Part shown: in pieces, positions 21,365 through 30,257 of the stretch
Numbering within the stretch: the stretch's first letter is position 1
Layout: each line of letters opens with the position of its first letter
Origin: Hyposmocoma kahamanoa
Taxonomy: Eukaryota > Arthropoda > Insecta > Lepidoptera > Cosmopterigidae
Direction: 5' to 3'
Assembly (NCBI RefSeq): GCF_003589595.1
Contig: NW_020654080.1
Coordinates: 8,566,527 to 8,630,526, forward strand
DNA: 64,000 bases
Program-made: the position numbers and the translations under genes
The notes under the pieces: generated by a model
Seen by the model: only the letters and a program-made list of their open reading frames with translations
Told to the model about the DNA's origin: nothing
Databases searched by the model: none

Positions 21365-21365
21365 T

Positions 21366-21511
21366 TTATATCGAGTTCTTAGGTTTTCACGATTGTTACA
21401 CATAGGAAATGAAACTATTTTTCCGGATTTAAATCGCGTATATTTGTTTTTTCAAACAAACTGACGTTTCGGGCCCTTTACATGTCCCATGGTCACGGTT
21501 GAATGAGGTGG
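21366..21511 (-). mobile_element. Penelope-type terminal repeat with hammerhead-like motif
   Basis: It lies downstream of the minus-strand endonuclease relic at 21747-22372, in the position of a Penelope pseudo-LTR. On the minus strand the order is CAACC (21501-21497), GTGACCA (21496-21490), a hairpin, GAAA (21470-21467), CGTC (21466-21463). This family defines the solo and inverted insertions at 2816, 7452, 16154, 44983, 51716 and 56960. Confidence 0.7.
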
Positions 21512-21746
21512 TACAGTCTTCAACCAGTTATGTCTAATATTGACGCAAACCACCCTATTTTTTCACTATAGTTACAATAGTTATTAATTAAATACCTTAT
21601 TTTTAATTTTACAAAGAAAACGTTCCAATTTACGCTACATTAAGTTTTACAAATTATTTTATTGAATGAATTTTTATTAAGTTCAATTTATTATTAATTA
21701 ATAATAGAAATTAGAATAAACTAAAACATATTAATTAGTACTGCAG

Positions 21747-22372
21747 TCATGTCTGTTTGGGATTTTTCATTAGAGGAAATACTGGATCCCAAACTGGTGG
21801 TACTGAGAAACCATCTTCCCTGTTGAAATTAGGATTTTTTTTAATTTCAATGGCCTCTCGCAGCATCCTGGGTAGATAACGGATTTCTTTTGCAAGGACC
21901 TGGGGTTTGTCAAACTTCGTTGAATGTGTAGGTTTATCCATGACATGCTCGCAGACTGCAGACTTGTTTACGCGAGGGTGTTTGACGTCAGCTATGTATT
22001 TTGACGCGGGTACAAATACTTCGCTTTGTTCGTCCAATATAAGAGAGACCGCACTCACAGTCAAGCTTGTAAACTCCTGCATCCTGTAAGGGGATGTTAC
22101 ATTTCACGGGTCTCAGGAACTGAGATATCTTCCTCAGGGGCTTGAAATAGGTCTTGATAGATGCACGCCGAGGACTCTTCCGATCTTGTCTGTAACACCT
22201 CTCACGTAAGGTAAGATGGCAGGTCTTCGCTCGACTGTTGGTGGTTTCACACGGGGCTTGCGGCATTGGCGTGGAATCTTCAACTTATTCGCATGTAGGA
22301 CTTGCTTTATATGCTGAAGTTCCTCTGCCAGATGATTACTGTCGCAGACACCATGTACTCCCTGAAACAAAG
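21747..22372 (-). pseudogene. Penelope-like element A, GIY-YIG endonuclease region
   Basis: Three overlapping minus frames cover the C-terminal part of a Penelope-like protein. The order is 'VCDSNHLAEELQHIKQVL' (reverse-transcriptase thumb/linker), 'GVYKLDCECGLSYIGRTKR' (GIY-YIG core with the extra Cys pair typical of Penelope elements) and then 'REAIEIKKNPNFNREDG' (C-terminal block). Two frameshifts separate them. Just upstream, at 22363-22373, the minus strand reads 'CTTTGTTTCAG' followed by GGA, a good splice acceptor; introns are known in Penelope-like elements. The reverse-transcriptase core is absent upstream. GIY-YIG families otherwise include UvrC-like nucleases, but the thumb and C-terminal blocks argue for Penelope. 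Confidence 0.8.
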
Positions 22373-22864
22373 ATTTGCATCTGAAGATAGATAGACCAAT
22401 GCCATCTAGCGGATACTAATTCATAAAGTAGGTTTGTTACATACATTATTTAATTGCATGAAAAGAGAAACAAAGTTCTCAACATAGCCGTACCGAGTAC
22501 AACCGAGGAACTACTCTGTATCAGGAAAGTAGTGGGACTTTGGTACTATAACTCACTAGTCACTCGTCTAGGATAATTACATTATAAGATAACTTATAGC
22601 GGACTCATTAGATCTTTTATCCTTGGTCCTTAATGGCTCTAATTCCTGGGAATCATGGTGGAGGTGAGTCACGTACTTGACTTTTATCTTATAGTTATCG
22701 TTGCTTTACATCTTTCTCTATTACAAAAAAAAGATTACTTTTATTTGATGGATGCATTTATTTAATTAAATAACATAAATATTGTAAATGATGATTATGT
22801 TTAGGGTATTATTATGGGAAATATTACAATCGAGAAACTTGATTTTAGCTAGTTTATGCACTCT

Positions 22865-22909
22865 ACTTCCTCTCTAATTTTGAGAGATCATCAAAATTAG
22901 AGAGGAAGT
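22865..22909. repeat. Perfect 19-bp inverted repeat (hairpin)
   Basis: Arms ACTTCCTCTCTAATTTTGA (22865-22883) and its exact reverse complement (22891-22909) are separated by 7 bp. No TIR element border or coding sequence is evident around it. Confidence 0.9.
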
Positions 22910-24014
22910 ATTTTATTCCTTTATATAATAGCTCAAAGCGAGCTCTAGTCTTGTATCAAAGCACTGATGTAAGTAAAGTTGATTAACTGTCCTAATTACT
23001 AATTAGAACTCTATGTCGGCGCGCGCAGTCGTTAAACTTTGAATTTGCAATTTAAAATCATATTAATTGTCTTCAAGTCGCGCTATAGACAAAATTATTA
23101 TAGAATATTATGACATTGTTTTTTTTACATAAAAAGAAAACAAAACGTACTCTTGGTTTATTTAAGCTGCACGTGACCATACGGCTTTAATCACTAGAAA
23201 ATCTTAGAAGTAATTAAACTTATACATAAAAAAAATTATTAGGAATGTTGTGTTGTTGTACCCAAACATTCGGTGACGAAGTCGACACGAAAATGACCTT
23301 ATCACGAAAATGTAAAGGTCACAAAAATAGTGTTGCCGATGTATTGTTGCTGGTGTCGTTCTCGAGCTCCGGATGCTCGCTATCTAAAATTGACAAATGG
23401 AATGCTCTCGGTGAGTACCGTTCTTTACACATTACAATACAACATAAAAATAATTCTTTAAAAAAATCAATGAATAATAAATAAAAGAAGTCAATATATT
23501 TTTTCTTTTCCGTAAGAGATATTTCGTAGCTTTTGATATAGCATCGAGTTCAGTACACTTGATTATCATATATTTTGTTTCTTCTTTCTTTTATTTTCCC
23601 CTTGTGATTCTGCTTGCGCATATTTGCATATTGAGTTCCGATATAGTGTTCAAATTTATTACATCTACGAATATATTGTGGCGGATGTTAAATTTACATA
23701 GAATTTCTTATAACTGCTGTGTAACATTGAGTAGGAATAAAACGGCACCTGCTATGCGGAGGTAGGCTTTGTAGTGTAGTTTTGTGTGGATAGTGCTCTG
23801 TGTGTAATAAGAAAAAAATCATGTGAGTCGTAATTATTTATTAATCGGCTTGAAACCAAAACTAGAATGATAATGTGTGTTAGTTCTTCTTTTTATGAAG
23901 CTGTAGCAGAATATCAACACTCCGCCATTGTACTGACTATTTATCTCACACCACTATTATTGTTGCTAAACACTGTGTAAAGCTTATATTTATTTTTACT
24001 TATTAATATTATAT
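22910..24014. other. Mostly unannotated; possible exon-like segment at 23245-23409
   Basis: The segment 23245-23409 is an open frame (ATG at 23245) with varied codon use that meets a strong splice donor, CTCG|GTGAGTACC, at 23410. The peptide has no recognisable motif ('CKGHKNSVADVLLLV'). It may be a 5' exon of an unseen gene or chance. The rest is AT-rich. Confidence 0.25.
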
Positions 24015-24230
24015 GCCTCCGTGGCCGAACGGTTACCACGCCGGACTGCCACGCGGAGGTCCAAGGTTCGATTACCGGGCCGGGAGAAACATTTGTATGG
24101 CCTACATTTATTTCTCTCGCGAGTTTGGGTGTAATTTGTGGTTGTCTATGTGTGTGTCCATGGCACCCGCGACACAGGGTTTCCTTAGGGCGGGGCTATG
24201 TTGAGTGTGTGCGTTATTATTATTATTATA
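24015..24230 (+). mobile_element. tRNA-derived SINE, family S2, best-preserved copy
   Basis: A-box 'TGGCCGAACGG', B-box 'GGTTCGATTACC', a full body and a TTA-repeat tail (24215-24230) are all present. It serves as the reference copy for the family. Confidence 0.9.
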
Positions 24231-24299
24231 TGTTGAGATAAATAAACGATTTTATTTTATTATGAAAACTAACGCGGCTATCAAACATTATAATATAAA

Positions 24300-24385
24300 A
24301 TTAACGGGACTGACTCGCGTAGTATTTTAGTCGGAAGTGGTCCGACTAGTTTCAACCATAATCGATGGTCTTCATCAGGGGTTAA
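24300..24385 (-). ncRNA. Hammerhead ribozyme-like motif at end of Penelope element B
   Basis: On the minus strand CUGAUGA (24378-24372) is followed by an 18-nt stem-loop (GACCAU...AUGGUU pairing, 24371-24354), GAAA (24353-24350), then C-UA-GUC with the GUC triplet at 24346-24344. These are the invariant core elements of a hammerhead in the right order, with the minimal stem III seen in Penelope-type ribozymes. Stem I pairing around it looks weak (about 2 bp), so this copy may be inactive or act only as a dimer. It lies ~115 bp downstream of the endonuclease frame, as expected for a Penelope terminal repeat. Confidence 0.6.
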
Positions 24386-24492
24386 TGCAACGTTCGCGAC
24401 CGCGTCTCGTCTAGCACTGCGCGCTGCGGCTCTCTGCGTGTGCGCCGATGACGCAGTCCGCAGTGGGGAACTCAGGGGGCTGATACGTTGCG

Positions 24493-25255
24493 TCAGTGCG
24501 TCCTGGAACTCTTCTTCTCTATTGCTGTCCGTAGAATTGTTGTCGGCAACAGTCCAGCACACAGAGCACACCACGTCGTTACTACTAACATCTGCAGTTG
24601 CATACCGAGCGCCATGAAGCCGTGTGGCTTTCTGGTCGGTGGCGAGCTCCAGCCTCCGTCTTTATTAAAATTTGGTCTCCTACTTATTTCAATAGCCTCT
24701 CGAATTTTGCGGGGCACAAAATACTTCTCCCGCGCTAAAACCTTAGCGTTGTCAAAACGAATGTAGTGACCAGTACCGGAGCTCAGAAATAGGTCTGCCA
24801 CCGCAGATCCATCGATATCTTGGTTCTTCATGGATCGGATATGCTCAGCTAGCCTAGTAGCCACATTCCGTCTCGTTTCGCCGACGTAACACTTGCCGCA
24901 GTCACAAGGAACCATATAGACACCGCGGACCCCCAGAAGATCTCTGTCCTTTGGAGAGCGAAGCAATTGTCGCAGCTGTGTGGGAGGACGGAATATTGTC
25001 TTGATGCTGTACCTTCGGCGTAACAAGTTTCCAATCACATCCATCACCCCCTTGACATAAGATAAATACGCTACCGCTCTCTCTACCGACGCCGGTCGAG
25101 GCCTCGTTGATGCATCTGCCACACGCCAACTCTGTTTCCACTTGTAACCGTTACCAACCAACACGTCCTTCACATGATTCAGCTCAGCATCTATGTAATC
25201 TGGGTCGCATAGTTTCAAAGCTCTATTAATGAACGTCCGCGGAACTGAGGTAATA
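24493..25255 (-). pseudogene. Penelope-like element B, GIY-YIG endonuclease region
   Basis: One open minus frame of about 250 codons encodes the C-terminal part of a Penelope-like protein. It contains 'FINRALKLCDPDYIDAEL' (reverse-transcriptase C-terminal helices), 'SYVKGVMDVIGNLLRR', 'GVYMVPCDCGKCYVGETRR' (GIY-YIG core with CxC), 'KVLAREKYFVPRKIREAIE' and 'NFNKDGGWSSPP'. Here the motif is GVY...YVG, within the known range. The frame opens just after 'TTACCTCAG' on the minus strand, a possible splice acceptor, and no reverse-transcriptase palm is found further upstream, so the copy is truncated. Less decayed than element A, it belongs to a different subfamily by sequence. The apparent first codon is TTG, so no start is claimed. 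Confidence 0.85.
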
Positions 25256-26622
25256 TATTACATTAATTAGTATGTCCAAGCTCATGAACATAGACTTCAT
25301 CACGTGAACATGGAGACTATACAGCTACTAGACAATAAAAATAAGGTGCGTAGACTACAAAGAACTAAACCTACACTAAACGAAACTAAACCTTTTGAGT
25401 TAGTGTAGTTAATTATAGTGAATGAAATAAATGTCAGTGCCACTGTTAACTGGACTATAAACACATAAACAAAGTGTCTTCCCCTTATAACTGATATCGA
25501 AAAATATTTTTCTTTCGGACAATTTCTTCACATAAGTTACTTTTATTGTAGGAAATTATTTTAAGTTAAAATTGCTTATTTTCTTTGCTTTATAACTAAT
25601 AAAAAGAAAAAAAGAGATTGTGGGATCTTCTATATTGAAATTAGTTAACGGAAAGTGGTGAGATCCAATAAACTGGATTCATTCCCTAACTTGCCACTTG
25701 TAAACGTGAAATATGAATGAAACCACTATTTTCTAACAATATAATAATCATCGAAATCGGTTCACAAATGTCAGAGTAATCGCGTAGCATACAAAAAAAT
25801 AACTGTCGAATTTAGAATCTGTTGATTGTCGTAAAAATTTTATGATATTAAATTTAAAAAAAATTAAATACCTTTTTTAATATTTACCAAAGAATACTCC
25901 CAATTGCGCTGCACATAGTTCTTTAACAATTTTATTAAATGCAATGTTTAAAACAGAACTACAGTAATTAAAATGGAAATGATACTGTGTTTTAAGTCTT
26001 CTTTGTTAAGATGTGCTATTTTCTAATTTGCTTATAAAACCACGAAGTAGGACACATCCAAGACAATGTAAATCTTTGAGGCGGCATAATGTCGTTTTCT
26101 CATTCCCTTGTGCAGCCATGAAATAACATACATCCAAAGCATATTATGTTTATCTTTAAGTGCCTTGTAAATACTTATTATTATTAGGGTGCCTTCACTC
26201 GGGGCTTATGCGGGCCCTCGTCATTGCGACCATTGACTGATCTATTATGATCACCACAAATTGCAGTTCAAAGCCAAGGTCAACAGCATTAAAGAACTGA
26301 AGGACTTTCCTGGCTCGGAAAGTTTTTATACCCTCTGGGTGTAGCCTGTGCCTACCCAGTATGGAATTTCGTACGCCCATTAGAGGGCTCCACTGGGTGA
26401 GGAGATGCACAGGAGTTTGGAGGAGGAGGAGAGGAACCCAACGCAGGATCACATTATTTCTTTCCCCGAGAGTTACATTACTATAGTTACACAGTTCTCT
26501 ACAATCCTCGAAGTTTGGTTGATTGAGGACAGTGCATGTAGAGCGCCTTGTATTGTAATTATTTACTATGAAATAAATCTATGATAACCAATATAAATCT
26601 TTGCAGTAGCATTATATGATGA

Positions 26623-26665
<43 letters not shown>

Positions 26666-26712
26666 CACTGAATACAATATTGTCAGTTATAAGAATTACT
26701 TATTAGTAATAA
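25256..26712. other. Unannotated apart from a diverged repeat D and a TA tract
   Basis: A GC-richer block at 26180-26460 looks like part of a retroelement UTR but matches nothing else in the window. 26625-26662 is a pure TA tract. No gene was recognised. Confidence 0.3.
25640..25830 (+). mobile_element. Repeat D, diverged copy
   Basis: The segments 'ACTGGATTCATTCCCTAAC', 'AAATCGGTTCACAAATGTCA' and 'CGCGTAGCATACAAAAAAAT' follow the order seen in other copies at lower identity. Confidence 0.55.
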
Positions 26713-26990
26713 GTAGCAGCAGTAGAGCTCCTTGTGAAAAGGTCCAAGGAACTACTCCACTTTACCTATTTCTGACGCCAAGCAGTAATGTCAGCATTAC
26801 TGTGTACTGGTCTTGAACGGTGCTGGTGAAATTACAGGCACATGAGACTTGTCAACTTACGTCTGAGGGCGACGGGCACAGTGGCTATTTTAAGCTCTAA
26901 GTGACACTGCAATTGCAATGGACAGGCGTGTACATAGCTTACCATCAGGCGCACGACTTGTTCGTCCCGTCACTTGATATTATAAAAAGA
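26713..26990 (+). repeat. Interspersed repeat C, near-complete copy
   Basis: It starts 'GCAGCAGTAGAGCTCCTTGT' and ends 'CCGTCACTTGATATTATAAA'. It has a short deletion in the 'TTTTGAAGGGTAAGGG' segment. Confidence 0.85.
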
Positions 26991-27084
26991 AATAAATAAA
27001 TGTAGTATCTTAATTAAAAGGAATTGGTAGTAATTATATTTAGTATATTTTTTATTTAATTCAAAGGGTTTCGCTTCCACATTT

Positions 27085-27240
27085 ACATAGTGAACGGCTA
27101 TGGTATGGAATTCTCTGCCTGCAGGTTTATTCCCTGAACGCTACAACTTGTGTGTTTTCAAGGCGAGAGTAAACTTGCATTATTTAGCTATGCATGTTCC
27201 ATGATCGACCTCATCGTCACTCCACAGCATGCTCTCAGTT
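27085..27240 (+). mobile_element. LINE ORF2 C-terminal fragment
   Basis: The frame beginning near 27093 reads 'TAMVWNSLPAGLFPERYNL' and 'CVFKARVNLHYL', the near-invariant C-terminal 'R.WNSLP..VFP..YNL..FK' tail of many insect LINE proteins. Nothing upstream is recognisable. Confidence 0.7.
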
Positions 27241-27476
27241 TTGTATGCAAAACGTATTTTTCTAGATACCCTATGGTCATATAGAATATAGAGAGCAAAA
27301 TTTGTATGCGATATTTTCATTGCAATAATACTGGGCGTTTACTTCACCTTGTCTAGATCTGAATCACTTCATATATAATGTACATTTTGATGTAAACAAA
27401 GACTTACAGACACACATAACTGGGTGGCTTACGTATGGCACGGTACACCAGCTCACTCCAGTGAGCTAGTAACTAA

Positions 27477-27716
27477 GGCTGCTAACAAACTGACAGCATG
27501 TTTGCAGTTAATGCGTAAAGTCGCAACTGCATTGCACACAACCGCGACTGCATTGCATGCAAGGTTTCGACGCACGCAGTCGTTATCCGAAACTCGACTG
27601 CATGAAGTTGATGCGTGAAGTCGTTATTAACTTCATGACGTTGTGGTCTCGGCTGCATGAAGTTGGTCACGACTTCATGCATTAACTGCACACATGCAGT
27701 CAATCTTTTAGCAGCC
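27477..27716. mobile_element. MITE, 240 bp, with ~38-bp terminal inverted repeats
   Basis: The left end GGCTGCTAACAAACTGACAG and the right end (reverse complement GGCTGCTAAAAGATTGACTG) match over about 38 bp, through 'CAGTTAATGC'. The interior contains further short inverted 'TGAAGTTGATGCG' units and no reading frame of note. Confidence 0.75.
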
Positions 27717-28102
27717 ATCCCAAAAGCTATGACTAGTTTCTGAATATGTTATTCCGATAGTATCCTTTGTGCTTTGCAGGTCTGATGGCGGTCAAGGTGG
27801 AAGCACAGATATTTGACGCATGAGGTTTGAGGTAGACTATTTACTCCAAGTTTCACAGATGGACAGCTCATTCTCAGTGCGCAGGTAATGGGTTGCGATT
27901 TAATAGTACTTGTTTTGATTCGCCATTTCTTCAACCAGTTGCTTCTGTAGTTGTCGTGTTGAAAATGTAACTATGTTTTCATACACTTACCATTCCATTG
28001 AATATAATTAATTTGTAGTCGGGGCAGGCAAAGATCATCGTCATAGATGCATATGAAATGATTACCTATTAATAATTGTAATCACTAATATCGCTGTTTT
28101 AC

Positions 28103-28621
28103 AGCGTCTTCAAATTAAACGCTTGTAGTAGCGCTGCAGTAGCGCGGCAGCCGTGCCATTACTAATTTTCATATAATAGCCCCCTTTACACAGTCATTCT
28201 ATCGCGCATGATCAGGAGCGTACAGGATTGCACGCGACAAAGCCTGCACGTGCAATCGTGCACGATTACCTGCTTGAAATTTTGTAAGTTAACGGTCTTT
28301 CGCGCGCGATTCTCGTTTTCGTTTTTGTTACAACGGAAAGAGCGTTCGTGTAAAGGCTAATAGCGCAGGATAGACCGCGTGACACTGGCGTGTGTTGGAG
28401 TGAGCAATTGCGCGCGCGACTGATGAGCGCAATCGCGCGGTCTTTCTCTTTTTCTTCCAACGTCTTTACACGAGCGCTCAATCCCGCACAACGCTAATAT
28501 CTAGTCTGCAAAAGTGACGCGACTGTGACGCTGCAGCTGCGCTTCTAAATGTCATATAAAAAATTATAAGTGGCGCCACAGACGCGCCACTGCAGCGACA
28601 AACGTCTAATTTGAAGGCGCT
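28103..28621. mobile_element. MITE with a second MITE nested inside
   Basis: Outer arms GCGTCTTCAAATTAAACGCT (from 28104) and, reverse-complemented, GAGCGCCTTCAAATTAGACG (to 28621) match over ~45 bp including 'CGCTGCAGT'. Between them 28180-28497 is a copy of the MITE seen complete at 45118-45452, so the second element landed inside the first. Confidence 0.75.
28180..28497 (+). mobile_element. Inner MITE, right end truncated
   Basis: It starts 'CCCTTTACACAGTCATTCTA' and is collinear with 45118-45452 through 'TTTGTTACAACGGAAAGA', 'GCGCAGGATAGACC' and 'CTTCCAACGTCTTTAC'. The last ~40 bp with the right terminal inverted repeat are missing. Confidence 0.75.
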
Positions 28622-28622
28622 C

Positions 28623-28990
28623 TTAGGAGGTTAAAGTACTTTCCCGTATTCCATAGCCGTGGGTCATCCTATATACTACGTACCCTATCTTCAAGATATA
28701 CGTTAGAATGACAACTAAAATAGATCCGAATGTAAGGAATCGATGACATTCCAACGACTGCAGGGATCGTATATCAAGGCACACTGCGACAGCACTGAGC
28801 GATGTCCTAATATCCGCCGTGGAATAGTATTGCCTGAATAATGCTAGTATCAGGAATGGAATGCATGCGTGCAAGATGCCCGCAATTTATGAGATACCGT
28901 ACTCCTTAGAAGCTTGTATGACTTTATGACACGATTTTTCAGTTGACTTTGGTGAAATGCTTACACCTCAGTACTTATCAACTGTTGCTT
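28623..28990 (-). pseudogene. Unidentified membrane-protein-like frame with one stop
   Basis: A minus frame of about 86 codons ends at the stop at 28623. It has two hydrophobic segments ('ILHACIPFLILALF' and 'FGSILVVILTYILKIGYVV') separated by a polar stretch with three cysteines, and a polar tail 'THGYGIRESTLTS'. Upstream of an in-frame TAA at 28890-28892 the same frame stays open for about 25 more codons, suggesting a once longer protein. Codon third positions are more mixed than in chance frames of this AT-rich DNA. I cannot name a family; it could be a decayed gene, an exon, or chance. Confidence 0.25.
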
Positions 28991-29983
28991 TATAATGAAG
29001 ACTTATATTATTAGTAATATATTTAGTAATTCCTGTTAGAGACTGGAACTCGTAATAGTCAACTAAACCTGTTAATACAGGCTCACCAGGTTTTCACCCT
29101 CTCTGACTGGTCTTAAATATTATATTAGACATATCTTAGATATTTTTATCTTGTTTTGAAACTATCTTAACGCTAGAAGTAATGTATTTTGTGTTTATGT
29201 GTCGCTGTATGTACCCGTGCGCACCCGCATATGCGTGCGTGTATTGTAGTGCATGTAATATATTTATACTGTATTATTTGCTATTTATTAGGGAATTTCA
29301 CCTTGGCTTTAACGGATAAATATTTGAGGGTTACATATTAATGAGCTACTTTAAGAGAAGTGCCGTCATTAGATTACCTGCATTATTATGATTGTTTATG
29401 AGTTTCGACGCAGTATAGATCGTTAAAATATCCTGAGCCACCTTAATAAATATCAATATCTTCCTACTTCAATGACAAAAACCCATGGAAGTGATTCGTT
29501 TAGCTCCTTCAAGTTGTTTCTATCAAAGACGTTGATTATCCACGTTATTCATAAACATGAACAAATATCTATTTACAAAGAGCGATTCCTAAAGATCCTT
29601 GTGTATAGTAAAAAGTGTTTAATGGTAAGTTTGGTGTATCCAAATTACACTGTAGGTTCCACCGCTCACACATTCTCTCTCTCGTCCAGTCTTTACTGTG
29701 TTAACATGTGTATCCTAACAAATCTCATATTATTTAATTGCACCATTTTTTATTATCAAGAAAGACATAGCAATAAGGGTTTCATACAAACATGTCCGTG
29801 CTCCAAGAATTCGGCATTTAGTCTGTTTGTTCTGGCACAAACTCGCCTCCTGAAATTCTTCGGTCATGTCTTAAGACAGAATATTGATTTCATAGTGCGT
29901 CTTGTGGTGCAAGGCAGAGTAAAAGGTAATAATACTTCGCGGAAGTTCACCCATGCAAAAGACCGATCAAATATTTTTTCCTA
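28991..29983. other. No gene recognised; short LINE tail at 29463-29535
   Basis: Except for the L1a-like tail, this stretch holds nothing I recognise. The 170-codon frame at 29472-29984 starts within that LINE tail and has no protein motif. Confidence 0.3.
29463..29535 (+). mobile_element. LINE L1a ORF2 end fragment
   Basis: 'CTTCAATGACAAAAACCCAT' followed by 'CGTTTAGCTCCTTCAAG' aligns with the L1a stop region at 7003-7050 (DDKNPW, then 'CCGTTTAGCTCATGGAG'). Confidence 0.5.
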
Positions 29984-30257
29984 GAAGTGCAGCTCCTTGT
30001 GAAAGAGTTCGTCCAAGAAAGTACTGCCACCATATCTATTTCTGCCGTCAAGCTGTAACATGAGCAATTACTGCATTCCGGTTTTGAAGGGTAAGGCTGC
30101 TGCTGAAATTACAGGCACATGGGACTTGTCAATATATGTCTCAGGGTGACAGGCGCAGTGGCAGTGCCCATCAGGTGTTTGAGATTTAAAACTCTGATCG
30201 GCACTGCAATTGTTGTAGACAGACGTGTGTTCGTCCCATTCATTGGTATCATAAAAA
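29984..30257 (+). repeat. Interspersed repeat C, near-complete copy
   Basis: It runs from 'GTGCAGCTCCTTGTGAAAGA' to 'TTGGTATCATAAAAA', with a ~15-bp deletion before the end. Confidence 0.8.

Noticed and set aside
29472..29984. 170-codon plus frame
   Set aside because: It begins inside a LINE tail and its composition (Phe, Leu, Ser, Lys) is what AT-rich DNA gives; no motif.
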